This document shows positions 17,717-24,984 of a stretch of 64,000 bases of DNA, piece after piece. Each line of letters starts with the position of its first letter. Positions within the stretch are counted from its first letter, which is position 1. Source of the DNA: Prochlorococcus sp. AG-402-N08. GTDB taxonomy: Bacteria; Cyanobacteriota; Cyanobacteriia; PCC-6307; Cyanobiaceae. The stretch lies in assembly GCA_003216535.1 (NCBI GenBank), contig QCIS01000003.1, forward strand, positions 62,001-126,000. The letters run 5' to 3'. The translations under genes and the position numbers were made by a program. The notes beneath the pieces were generated by a model, which searched no databases, had not been told where the DNA came from, and saw nothing but the letters and a program-made list of their open reading frames with translations.

Positions 17717-18013
17717 ATGACTGTTCATCAAGATTACGAAATAAAAATCAATTTGAATGAATTGATTGAGAAGAGAATTCCATGTTGTGATTTACTTCAT
17801 CCAGATCATTGTCTAACAGAACAACAAGTCTCTGAAATTGCACATGATATACGTATGGATTTAAATTTGCATGATCTTTACAAGCAAGTGGATCAACACA
17901 TTATGAATTATGTAAATGCAGCTGGTATTGATAACAAAGATCATTGGGTTGAGCCTCATCTTCCAGATTTGGAGAGAGATTTAAAAGAAGAAGTTGGAAT
18001 AGAATTTGATTAA
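17717..18013 (+). CDS. Conserved-looking hypothetical protein, 98 residues
   Basis: A soluble 98-residue protein with an N-terminal beta region, a Cys-rich loop (PCCDLLHPDHCLTEQQ), and a helical C-terminal part with LHDLYKQVDQHIMNYV and DHWVEPHLPDLERDLKEE. Three Cys and two His in residues 22-32 could form a metal site. I associate proteins of this type with marine picocyanobacteria but cannot name a family. A TATAAT-like element lies at 17698-17703, 13 bases ahead of the ATG, and a strong convergent terminator follows the stop. Confidence 0.75.
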   Translation: MTVHQDYEIKINLNELIEKRIPCCDLLHPDHCLTEQQVSEIAHDIRMDLNLHDLYKQVDQHIMNYVNAAGIDNKDHWVEPHLPDLERDLKEEVGIEFD

Positions 18014-18037
18014 TCTCTCTCTTACAAAAGAGATTAA
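18010..18037. terminator. Bidirectional terminator
   Basis: A perfect 9-bp inverted repeat (TTAATCTCT / AGAGATTAA) with a 10-base loop lies between two convergent genes and overlaps both stop codons. On the plus strand it is followed by a run of eight T a few bases later. It should end transcripts of the 98-residue gene and perhaps of the 49-residue minus-strand gene. Confidence 0.6.
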
Positions 18038-18183
18038 TATATGTATTTTTTTTCTAAATCATCTATTAATTTATAAATACTTTTAGCTGATCGCTTTCTT
18101 TTTTTTAAAATTGTAAAAAATACAAATCCAATCAATAAAGCAGAAATAGGTGTGAAAATAATAATTTCATAATTCATAACCAT
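18034..18183 (-). CDS. Small membrane protein, 49 residues
   Basis: A frame with one clear transmembrane helix (IIIFTPISALLIGFVFFTIL, about residues 7-26) followed by a very basic segment (KKRKRSAK) and a short amphipathic helix. By the positive-inside rule the C-terminus is cytosolic. ATG starts exist at 18183 and 18177. It ends in a terminator shared with the opposing 98-residue gene, which supports it being a real transcription unit. Function unknown. Confidence 0.55.
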   Translation of the reverse strand: MVMNYEIIIFTPISALLIGFVFFTILKKRKRSAKSIYKLIDDLEKKYIY

Positions 18184-18349
18184 CAAAAAGATTCATATTA
18201 TTTAAATTATTAAAAAATCTGCATCAATAAAATAGGTACTTTATACAAATATTTTTCACTATAAACAATTAAGATTTTCTACATAAAAGTGAAATAATTA
18301 AAAATTTTTTTTAAATTATTTAAAAATAAATTTTAATTTAATTAAAATA

Positions 18350-18532
18350 ATGATTAATTATTTTGCCTTAACAGTAACTGAAATGGGGATCGGTAAAATA
18401 GAGTTGACAGTTATTGGAGTAGTAATTTTAGGATTTCCAATTTTGTTTGTTTATGCATCTAAAAACCTTGATGCTAAGGGAGTTTTCGAATGGATGATGG
18501 AGAAACCCAATGATTGGATAGGTAAAAAATAA
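18350..18532 (+). CDS. Small single-span membrane protein, 60 residues
   Basis: A 60-residue protein with a short N-terminal part, one membrane helix (ELTVIGVVILGFPILFVYA, about residues 18-36) and a C-terminal amphipathic stretch with Trp residues (GVFEWMMEKPNDWIGKK). The size and layout resemble small thylakoid proteins but no photosystem subunit motif is present. The ATG follows a long AT-only stretch that could be its promoter. It is followed by a convergent secreted-protein gene 23 bases away. Confidence 0.6.
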   Translation: MINYFALTVTEMGIGKIELTVIGVVILGFPILFVYASKNLDAKGVFEWMMEKPNDWIGKK

Positions 18533-18555
18533 GACTTTAACAATTTACATTTTTC

Positions 18556-18897
18556 TTAGTAAAATTTTAAATTTTCTAAACTAGTAATAGCAAAATCATA
18601 AACCTGGCAATTTTGTTCTAAATCATTAACTATTGAATTTTTTAGTAAAGAATAATCTATAAACTTATTAAGTTTATTATTTCTAAATTCCTTATTAGTC
18701 TCTCCAATAGCAAATGCCAAAGCTCCTTCATAAGAAATACCGAATTTGGTAGTGTTGCAGAAAGTTCTAGTGAACTTATTAGAAATCTTTTTAGTATACT
18801 TATCAAGAGTTTTAGAGTAAGTATCTAATGAGTAAACTGGGCTACTAAACACAAGAAGCAAAGTTAAAATGAATATCGTAAAAACTCTTTTGATCAT
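18556..18897 (-). CDS. Putative secreted hypothetical protein, 113 residues
   Basis: It begins with a Sec-type signal peptide (MIKRVFTIFILTLLLVFSSPVYS, cleavage probably after residue 23). The mature 90-residue protein is helical, with CNTTKFGISYEGALAFAIGETNKEF and one further Cys near the C-terminus, so a single disulphide is possible in the periplasm or thylakoid lumen. No family recognised. It appears to be transcribed alone. Confidence 0.7.
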   Translation of the reverse strand: MIKRVFTIFILTLLLVFSSPVYSLDTYSKTLDKYTKKISNKFTRTFCNTTKFGISYEGALAFAIGETNKEFRNNKLNKFIDYSLLKNSIVNDLEQNCQVYDFAITSLENLKFY

Positions 18898-19260
18898 AAT
18901 ATTTCATAAATTGCAAATTTAATATAGTTTAGAATTTATCTTTGCCGAATATGTTTTATTAAAAATATAGAAATTAAAAAGTTCTTTACAGTAAGGTCTA
19001 ATTCATATTTTAGAAGATAAAAACTCTCTAAATGAGTATTTTATAGTTTGAATTTTTTTTGGTAGTTTTTTTAAAAAACGCCTAAATGCTTTTGGCATAA
19101 TGAAAAATTTATATAAATAATAAATAACAAATATTAATTGGAAATTCAATAAATAATTATCCAAAAATAAGTAAATTAATTATTAAATATATAGATTGAG
19201 ATATGGAAATGTATTTGAACATGAATTATTGTTTAATTAAATATTAAATACAAAATTAAT
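18898..19260. other. Intergenic region with one doubtful small frame
   Basis: About 360 AT-rich bases. One minus-strand frame at 19003-19098 encodes a 31-residue very basic peptide (start MPKAFRRFLKKLPKKIQ). It is compact and amphipathic but too short to trust, about 0.25. No terminator, tRNA or repeat is evident. The stretch before 19261 presumably holds the promoter of the next gene. Confidence 0.45.
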
Positions 19261-19455
19261 ATGGCATTACCAGAACTTATTTATGCTCCTATAGATGGCG
19301 GAACAATACATAGATATGAAATTAGTGGTGGCAAAAGAAAATTCTTAAGATTTATAGGTTGTTATTTGGGCCAGTGCAATTTCCATAAAAATATTGATGA
19401 TGCTATTGATTACATAAAAAATTTGAAAGAATCACAAAAGATACAAAAAATATGA
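19261..19455 (+). CDS. Hypothetical protein, 64 residues
   Basis: A short soluble protein starting MALPELIYAPIDGGTIHRYE, then a central basic beta-rich part (GGKRKFLRFIGCYLGQCNFHK) and a C-terminal helix (IDDAIDYIKNLKESQ). Two Cys spaced by four residues are present. The well-mixed composition argues for a real gene. No domain is recognised and no neighbour gives a clue: it lies between a long spacer and the Rieske oxygenase gene on the same strand, 158 bases away. Confidence 0.6.
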   Translation: MALPELIYAPIDGGTIHRYEISGGKRKFLRFIGCYLGQCNFHKNIDDAIDYIKNLKESQKIQKI

Positions 19456-19613
19456 AATAAAGATACTTAAATACGACAAGGACTCAATATTTTTCAAGAA
19501 CTACATAATTATTGCTACAAATAATAGAGAATTTTCTTTTTATGAGAAATTGATTATTTACTTGGGTTATAGTTCCGAAAGATAAACAGTCAATTAAAAA
19601 AAGAAATTAATTT

Positions 19614-20936
19614 ATGGAAAACAGACAAATTAATTTTTTTAAATCAAAAGACTTTAATACCGTTCTTAAGCCATTTAAAAAAGGAACGGTAGTAAAAATT
19701 GACTCGTTTGATATTCGAGAAAATCAAAAAGAATTAAAAATAGGTTTATTTGGTTGGTATGCAATTTATCCCTCAAAAGAACTAAAAAAAAATAAGCTTC
19801 ATTATTTTTCGCTTTATGATGAGCCCCTTATTCTTTATAGAGATGAAAATGAAAATGTTAGGTGCATTAAAAATATTTGTCCACATAGAGGAGCCTCCTT
19901 TTATGGAGGAACCTTATCAGATGGAGTAATAACCTGTCCATATCATGGAGCTAAGTTCTCATCTGGGGGAAGTTGTCAAAATCTCGATAGAATAACATGC
20001 AGCCATATAGTTGATAATAACTACGATAACTATGCCAAAAGAATTCATTTATCTCAATACAAAACTTCAGAAAAAAATGGATATATTTTTGTACATTTTT
20101 CTAAAAAATCTGAGACTGATTTAAATAATATAAGTGAAGATACACCTATTAGTAACTACGAATTATATGAAAATGGGTTTTCACATAAAGATTATGTCTA
20201 TGAGGAGGTATTAGTTGACTTCAAATGTGATTGGTCAAGGATTATTGAAAATCACTTAGATATACTTCATATTTTTTGGGTTCATGGCGATACAATCCCT
20301 GATAAAGATGTTAATAAAAACGTACTAGTTAGTTTTAACCAGAAAATTAATATTAATCCCAAATACATTGAAAGTATTTATTATTACAAGAATGACCCAA
20401 CAAAAGAATTTATCCGGATAAAATACATCCCTCCAGGAAGGATATTAATTTACAAAGGAGATCCTTCCACATCAAGATATTTACAAGTTTTAGATCATAT
20501 TCCTCTAGGAAATAACAAAGCAAGAGTAATAGTGAGGCACTTTAGGAAATTTCTACAAAATAAAATACTTAATAACCTCTTATTATTTAAAGAAAATCAA
20601 AGAAAAATTTTTTATAAGATATTCGATGAAGATTATATGATTTTAAAAACACAAACATATAATCACAATATGGGATTTATAAGTAAGGATGAAATAAAAT
20701 TATTAGGAGAAGACAGAATAATAAATTATTTTTGGAAATGGTACAAGAAGTCTGAAGATAAAGATGAACCATGGAAAAATATTATCAAAACCCAAAATCA
20801 TGATGTATATGACAATGTAATATTTAAATATCCTCCTGAGGTAAAGAAGTTAGAAAACATGAATAATTTAGATATTATTAGAAAAACATTTGTACGTTTT
20901 GCTGCTCCGCTGATATTTTTTATGTTAATAATATAA
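19614..20936 (+). CDS. Rieske non-heme iron oxygenase (PaO/Tic55-like)
   Basis: A 440-residue Rieske oxygenase. The 2Fe-2S site is C89-P-H91-RG and C108-P-Y-H111-G with 16 residues between H91 and C108. The mononuclear iron site is NHLDILHIFWVH with D216, H219 and H224. A hydrophobic C-terminal segment (FAAPLIFFMLII) may anchor it in a membrane. Overall it resembles the cyanobacterial/plastid group containing pheophorbide a oxygenase, Tic55 and chlorophyllide a oxygenase. The substrate is unknown; a pigment or lipid-soluble molecule is only a guess. It leads an operon with a 33-residue membrane peptide and an ABC ATPase. Confidence 0.85.
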   Translation: MENRQINFFKSKDFNTVLKPFKKGTVVKIDSFDIRENQKELKIGLFGWYAIYPSKELKKNKLHYFSLYDEPLILYRDENENVRCIKNICPHRGASFYGGTLSDGVITCPYHGAKFSSGGSCQNLDRITCSHIVDNNYDNYAKRIHLSQYKTSEKNGYIFVHFSKKSETDLNNISEDTPISNYELYENGFSHKDYVYEEVLVDFKCDWSRIIENHLDILHIFWVHGDTIPDKDVNKNVLVSFNQKININPKYIESIYYYKNDPTKEFIRIKYIPPGRILIYKGDPSTSRYLQVLDHIPLGNNKARVIVRHFRKFLQNKILNNLLLFKENQRKIFYKIFDEDYMILKTQTYNHNMGFISKDEIKLLGEDRIINYFWKWYKKSEDKDEPWKNIIKTQNHDVYDNVIFKYPPEVKKLENMNNLDIIRKTFVRFAAPLIFFMLII

Positions 20937-20939
20937 TTC

Positions 20940-21041
20940 ATGAAAAAAGTAAATAGACCTCCATGGTTGAATTGGCTTTATCTTTTTATATTTATTTTAA
21001 GCTCAATTCAACTGATTATATTTTGGAGCAATAAATTTTAG
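20940..21041 (+). CDS. 33-residue membrane peptide between oxygenase and ABC ATPase
   Basis: A short frame beginning 4 bases after the oxygenase stop and ending in TAGTG, sharing the G with the GTG start of the ATPase gene. It encodes MKKVNRPPWLNWLYLFIFIL... with one membrane helix preceded by a basic, Pro/Trp-rich head. The tight spacing on both sides is strong evidence that it is translated. It could be a subunit tethering one of its neighbours to the membrane; that is inference. Too short for homology by eye. Confidence 0.65.
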   Translation: MKKVNRPPWLNWLYLFIFILSSIQLIIFWSNKF

Positions 21042-21829
21042 TGGTTAATAACTTTTGGTTTAATGCAAAAAATATAAATTGTTTTAAAAATGGCATTAGA
21101 GTAATTAAAGATTTAAATTTAAAGATATCGTATTCAGAGAATGTAATATTAATTGGACCAAATGGTTCAGGTAAATCATCCTTAATAGAAGTAATTAATA
21201 GAAACATTTACCCAGTAATAGCTTATGAATCGAAACTGAAGATATTTGACAAAGAACTTATAAACTTATGGGAGCTAAGAAAAAGAATAAGTACCGTAAA
21301 TAATGATATAAAAAATAGAATCAATCCAAATCTACAAGTTTTTGATTTAATTTTAAGTGGACTATATGGTAGATATTCTTACATAAAAAATAAATCCGAA
21401 AGAGATTCATATGAGGTAAAGAAAATCATGAAGGAAATGAATATATCGAATTTATGTAAAAAAAATTTTTCTAATTTATCAGATGGAGAAAAACAAATAT
21501 CTCTCATTGCTAGGGCGTTAATCAAAAAACCGGATATCTTAATCCTAGATGAACCAATTGCAAATTTAGATTATAAATCAAAATTTTTTGTAGTTGATAA
21601 AATTAATGAATTATCAAAATTAAATACCAAAATTTTATGCATTACTCATGATATATCAACCATAACAAAAATTTATGACCGGGTAATAATGCTAAGAGAT
21701 GGCAAGATAATTGCTGATGGACATCCAAATAAGGTTATAAATAGTAAAAATCTTAATAAGTTATATGGTATTCAAGTAGAGGTAACTAAAAATAATGGAC
21801 TTTGGAATATTAAAAGATTATTTAGATAA
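21041..21829 (+). CDS. ABC transporter ATP-binding protein, orphan
   Basis: A single ABC ATPase domain (262 residues): Walker A GPNGSGKSS at 39-47, signature LSDGEKQISLIARAL, Walker B ILILDEPIANLD and H-loop CITHDIS. The arrangement is closest to importers of metal chelates (FepC-like) or ModF-type ATPases. No permease or binding-protein gene is adjacent; only the 33-residue peptide and the Rieske oxygenase precede it in the operon. The start is GTG, coupled to the preceding stop. The last 8 bases overlap a convergent zinc-ribbon gene. Confidence 0.9.
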   Translation: MVNNFWFNAKNINCFKNGIRVIKDLNLKISYSENVILIGPNGSGKSSLIEVINRNIYPVIAYESKLKIFDKELINLWELRKRISTVNNDIKNRINPNLQVFDLILSGLYGRYSYIKNKSERDSYEVKKIMKEMNISNLCKKNFSNLSDGEKQISLIARALIKKPDILILDEPIANLDYKSKFFVVDKINELSKLNTKILCITHDISTITKIYDRVIMLRDGKIIADGHPNKVINSKNLNKLYGIQVEVTKNNGLWNIKRLFR

Positions 21830-22010
21830 TTATTATAAAAATAGCTATCGCAATAGCAAAAAATATTAATTTTTTACTTTTTAAAAATGATGAGGATTTA
21901 TTTTTAAATGAAGAAGATCCACATTTAGAGCACACAATCTTACCTCCTAAGGATCGATCTGAGACGAATGAAGAACTTCCACAATTAAAACAGACTTTAT
22001 TTGTTCTCAT
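21822..22010 (-). CDS. Zinc-ribbon membrane protein, 62 residues
   Basis: Two CxxC knuckles (C7/C10 and C27/C30) form a classic zinc ribbon with the repeated form CxxCGSSSF. A Ser/Lys linker and a C-terminal hydrophobic tail (LIFFAIAIAIFIIII) that would anchor it in the membrane follow. It is divergent from the CRP-family regulator and starts about 78 bases from the first Fur-like box in that promoter region, so it could share iron control. It overlaps the ABC ATPase gene by 8 bases, convergently. Function unknown. Confidence 0.75.
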   Translation of the reverse strand: MRTNKVCFNCGSSSFVSDRSLGGKIVCSKCGSSSFKNKSSSFLKSKKLIFFAIAIAIFIIII

Positions 22011-22087
22011 CTAAAATAAAATTTTTAACTATTCTATTTAAATTATATTGATAAAGACTATGTAAAGAAAAACTTCAATTATCTTAT

Positions 22088-22151
22088 GATAATGAGAATC
22101 CATTGCAATAAGTATTTTTTTAGTGCATAATTGATAATAATTCTCATTATC
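22088..22151 (+). promoter_or_regulatory. Promoter flanked by two Fur-like boxes
   Basis: Upstream of the CRP-family gene there is a near-consensus promoter: TTGCAA (22103-22108), 17 bases, CATAAT (22126-22131). A Fur-like box GATAATAATTCTCATTATC (22133-22151) matches 16 of 19 positions of GATAATGATAATCATTATC and covers the predicted start site. A second, weaker one at 22088-22106 begins GATAATGAGAATC and overlaps the -35 element. This architecture predicts iron-dependent repression by Fur. Confidence 0.75.
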
Positions 22152-22163
22152 AAATATAAATCC

Positions 22164-22751
22164 ATGAATTTCAATAGTTATGGAGAACCTCCCTCAAAAT
22201 CAGTGAGGATAATAACTGGACAATCTGTTTTAATAGACCCTTCATCAAGACCAAAAGGTACATGTCTAGAAGTTGAAAGTGGAATTGCTAGAGTTTATTG
22301 CCCTTGTGAAGAAACTGAAGGAATGACACTTGCATTTTTACAATCAGGCGATCAATTAAGAACGGAACTTTTATGTAGCGATGGCGTCTGTGTTGAGGCT
22401 TTAACAGATTTGTCGTTTCATAGCAATGTAAATATTGAAGAGAATATTGGTTTCGATGCAGTAAATGAATGGACTTTGCAACTCCTTAGGATTAGACACT
22501 TAGGAAATGCAGAACAGCGATTACAAGCGTTGTTTTCAATACTAGTAAATCGTCTAGGCAGAAGATGTGGACAATGGTGTGAGTTACCTTTTAGGTTAAC
22601 TCATGAAAGAATTGGTGAATTAATCGGCTCTACACGAGTAACATCAACAAGATTAATTTCTAAATTAAGATCATCTAACTTATTAATAGCGCCTTTGGGA
22701 ACCCAAACAGTCAGTGTTGCTCCTTCCTTTATTGAAACATCGCCTCTATAA
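22164..22751 (+). CDS. CRP/FNR-family regulator, Cys-rich, likely iron-responsive
   Basis: A 195-residue CRP-family protein. Residues 1-90 form a shortened beta-roll sensor and residues 141-185 a winged helix with LTHERIGELIGSTRVTSTRLISKL. The cyclic-nucleotide residues of true CRP are not evident. Instead there are seven Cys, in pairs C46/C48, C71/C76 and C135/C139 plus C34, suggesting metal or redox sensing. I chose the ATG at 22164 because upstream in-frame starts would lie inside the Fur-like box. Related regulators in Prochlorococcus lie beside ferritin and iron-transport genes, as here. Target genes are not known from sequence. Confidence 0.85.
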   Translation: MNFNSYGEPPSKSVRIITGQSVLIDPSSRPKGTCLEVESGIARVYCPCEETEGMTLAFLQSGDQLRTELLCSDGVCVEALTDLSFHSNVNIEENIGFDAVNEWTLQLLRIRHLGNAEQRLQALFSILVNRLGRRCGQWCELPFRLTHERIGELIGSTRVTSTRLISKLRSSNLLIAPLGTQTVSVAPSFIETSPL

Positions 22752-22755
22752 AAAT

Positions 22756-23046
22756 ATGAAGGAATCACAATCACTTACTAACAGCTTTTTAATTGAAGTT
22801 GATTTTTTATCTAATAGACTTAAAAATATCAAGCAAACCTACAAAACTACAGAAAATAAAGCCTTGAAGGTAAGGTTATTTTCTGAAAACAAAAATATTT
22901 TTAAAAGAGTTAATGAGATTTATAAAATAGCTGAGCTCCTAAATAAGAAAAATACTGAGAAAATTAACTTTTCTAATTTACTTGTTGAAATAACCAAAAG
23001 AACTTTAAATGAAAATAAATTTGAAAGTAATCTATTTTTTCTTTAA
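22756..23046 (+). CDS. Hypothetical helical protein, 96 residues
   Basis: It starts at an ATG 4 bases after the regulator stop, so it is almost certainly co-transcribed with it under the Fur-like promoter. An earlier in-frame start at 22714 would lie inside the regulator gene and is less likely. The protein is Lys/Asn rich and predicted all-helical, with heptad-like hydrophobic spacing (FLIEVDFLSNRLKNIKQTY and later INFSNLLVEITKRTL). No family recognised. Its last 15 bases overlap the ferritin gene convergently, which may create antisense interplay between the two transcripts. Confidence 0.6.
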   Translation: MKESQSLTNSFLIEVDFLSNRLKNIKQTYKTTENKALKVRLFSENKNIFKRVNEIYKIAELLNKKNTEKINFSNLLVEITKRTLNENKFESNLFFL

Positions 23047-23586
23047 ATCGCTATCTATCAGCAAGATTGCAGAAGGTTGATTAGAAGCAAACTTTACTTT
23101 GCCAAGTATGTTTGCGAATTCATCTTCTGATTTTGTTTGAGCCTCAATGATTGGATCTAAAAATACGTTGGTTCTTGTATCTGAAATTCTTTCTGAAATA
23201 GAATAAAGTTGTTGGAGAGATGAAGTTAAATCAGCCTCCATATTGAAAGAATAAGAAATCAGATCCTCTATTGAATCCCATGTTTGAACTGGTGCAGGAA
23301 TTTCATCTAATTTTACGCTTTGTCCTCTTGCGATTAAGTAATCTGCAAATTTCTGAGCATGTTCCATTTCACCTTGTGATTCATTGAGAAAATGAGACGC
23401 AAATCCATTTAAATCACGTTCTTGAAACCAGAGGTATATAGAAAAATATTGAACATTTGCATATCTTTCCATTGTTAAATGTTCAAAAATATTATCCAAT
23501 AAACTTTTGTCAATAGGTTGTGCTACAGCCCTTCCAGATGGACCAAAATTAATTAATTTTTTTACCTTTAGATTATTTTCTTTCAT
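23032..23586 (-). CDS. ftn: Ferritin
   Basis: Non-heme ferritin of about 184 residues, storing iron as a mineral core after oxidation of Fe(II). Ferroxidase-type sequence is visible: TMERYANVQYFSIYLWF, ESQGEMEHAQKFADYLIARGQ with the paired Glu and His, and QTKSEDEFAN with the distal ligands. I chose the ATG at 23586; a GTG at 23601 is in frame. Marine cyanobacterial ferritins of this type are used as iron stores. A Fur-like box lies about 85 bases upstream of its start, between it and a divergent Cys/Lys-rich peptide gene. Confidence 0.95.
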   Translation of the reverse strand: MKENNLKVKKLINFGPSGRAVAQPIDKSLLDNIFEHLTMERYANVQYFSIYLWFQERDLNGFASHFLNESQGEMEHAQKFADYLIARGQSVKLDEIPAPVQTWDSIEDLISYSFNMEADLTSSLQQLYSISERISDTRTNVFLDPIIEAQTKSEDEFANILGKVKFASNQPSAILLIDSDLKKK

Positions 23587-23668
23587 TTCTAAATAAAACA
23601 CTTCTTAAATAATACAACATTTTGTATAAATTAGTAATTAATTAATCCTTTTAATTAAATTAAATAAT

Positions 23669-23689
23669 ATGATAATGAAAATCAGTCGC
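23669..23689 (+). promoter_or_regulatory. Fur-like box overlapping a -10 element
   Basis: GATAATGAAAATCAGTCGC at 23671-23689 matches about 15 of 19 positions of the Fur consensus, with the left half-site perfect. It overlaps a TATGAT -10 element (23669-23674) for the plus-strand 40-residue peptide gene, whose leader would be about 20 bases. It lies in the divergent region shared with ferritin and could act on both. Confidence 0.55.
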
Positions 23690-23699
23690 AATACTATAA

Positions 23700-23822
23700 A
23701 TGAATTTTGAATACAGTTTTTCTGAACTGCTATTAACTAATAAAATATATAAAAGTAAAAAGAAGAAATGTAAAAAGAAAAAATGCTCTAATTGGAAGGG
23801 AGGGAAGTGTAATTGCCTATAA
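23700..23822 (+). CDS. Cys/Lys-rich peptide, 40 residues
   Basis: A 40-residue frame immediately downstream of a Fur-like box. The N-terminal half is ordinary (MNFEYSFSELLLTNK). The C-terminal half has Lys clusters and four Cys (C24, C29, C37, C39), with SNWKGGKCNCL at the end. Twelve of 40 residues are Lys. The arrangement suggests a small metal-binding or Fe-S-interacting basic protein, or one that binds RNA, but no family is recognised. It converges on the ferric-iron ATPase gene with 7 bases between stops. Confidence 0.6.
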   Translation: MNFEYSFSELLLTNKIYKSKKKKCKKKKCSNWKGGKCNCL

Positions 23823-23829
23823 ATAAAGT

Positions 23830-24888
23830 CTATATATAAACCTTATATGCTCCGGGATATAAAAAATAATAACTATTTTTATTAATTGAAAGAGAACATT
23901 TATCACCATTATTTAGGTGATTATTAATATCAGTTCTAACTCTTAATGTGTTTCCATTAATAGTTACTTTATATACAAGAAATTCTCCAAGAAATTCTTT
24001 AGAAATAACATTTGCAGTACCAGATTCTGATCTTTTAATTGAAATAAATTTAGGTGAAATTGACATACTTTTGATATTTTTATTTTTAAAAAACCCTGAG
24101 CTATTTATTTCACCTAAACAAGAAATATATGAATTACCATTTTTTATGAGATTAATAATATTATTGCCCAAAATAAAACTACTAACAAATATGGTCTTGG
24201 GATTATTTAGAAGGTTAATTGGTGTATCAATTTGATGTATTCTTCCTTCACTCATAACGGCCACTTTATCGCAAATTGACATGGCTTCTTCAGGATCATG
24301 AGTTACCATCAATCCGCTTGCATTACAACCTTTTAGAATATTTGGGAGTTCACTTCTCAATTTTAGTTTGACATGCAAATCAAGACTACAAAAGGGTTCA
24401 TCTAATAAAATAAAATTTGTACCTGGAGCAAGAGCTCTCGCAATTGCGAGTCTTTGTTTTTGGCCTCCGGATAATTCATGTGGGTACCTTCCAACAAAAC
24501 TATCAAGACCAACAACATTTAGTAAATATTTAATTCTTGATCGGTCTTTTTTGTTTTTCAAACCAAACATTACATTTTCCAAAACAGTTAAGTGAGGAAA
24601 AAGTGCATAATCTTGAAAAACCATACCAATATTTCTTTTCTCAGGACTAAGAATTTTTTTCTTATTTGAAATTTCCTTATCATTAAGAGAAATTCTCCCT
24701 TTTGAGGGATATTCGAACCCCGCGATTAATCTTAAAAGAGTTGTTTTTCCGCAGCCAGAAGGACCAAGCAAACCTAACAATTTGCCTTTTTCAATTTTCA
24801 GGTTAATTTCGTTTAATATCCAATTTGAACATTCTCGCTTATCATATTTATGATGCAGATCATCAATTATTAACGCATCATTTTTCAC
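23830..24888 (-). CDS. futC: Ferric iron ABC transporter ATP-binding protein
   Basis: A 352-residue ATPase of the Fe3+/spermidine/sulphate (FbpC/FutC/AfuC) group. Walker A is GPSGCGKTTLLRLIAG, the Q-loop is GMVFQDYALFPHLTV, the signature LSGGQKQRLAIARAL, Walker B FILLDEPFCSLD, and the H-loop MVTHDPEEAM. The C-terminal third is a TOBE-type regulatory domain. It would energise ferric-iron uptake with FutA and FutB, which are not in this window. The gene lies beside ferritin, a Fur-like box and the iron-linked regulator, which supports the substrate. Confidence 0.85.
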   Translation of the reverse strand: MKNDALIIDDLHHKYDKRECSNWILNEINLKIEKGKLLGLLGPSGCGKTTLLRLIAGFEYPSKGRISLNDKEISNKKKILSPEKRNIGMVFQDYALFPHLTVLENVMFGLKNKKDRSRIKYLLNVVGLDSFVGRYPHELSGGQKQRLAIARALAPGTNFILLDEPFCSLDLHVKLKLRSELPNILKGCNASGLMVTHDPEEAMSICDKVAVMSEGRIHQIDTPINLLNNPKTIFVSSFILGNNIINLIKNGNSYISCLGEINSSGFFKNKNIKSMSISPKFISIKRSESGTANVISKEFLGEFLVYKVTINGNTLRVRTDINNHLNNGDKCSLSINKNSYYFLYPGAYKVYI

Positions 24889-24984
24889 TAAGTTCTTCTT
24901 ATTTAAATATATTAAGTTAGCAGAAAATATTCACCAAGAATATCCCTTGTATAATTTTATACACCATTTAATTTTCAAATTTTA

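Noticed and set aside
15542..19600. Genomic island or prophage remnant
   Set aside because: The stretch is rich in small unknown genes, but there is no integrase, tRNA border, transposase or phage structural gene.
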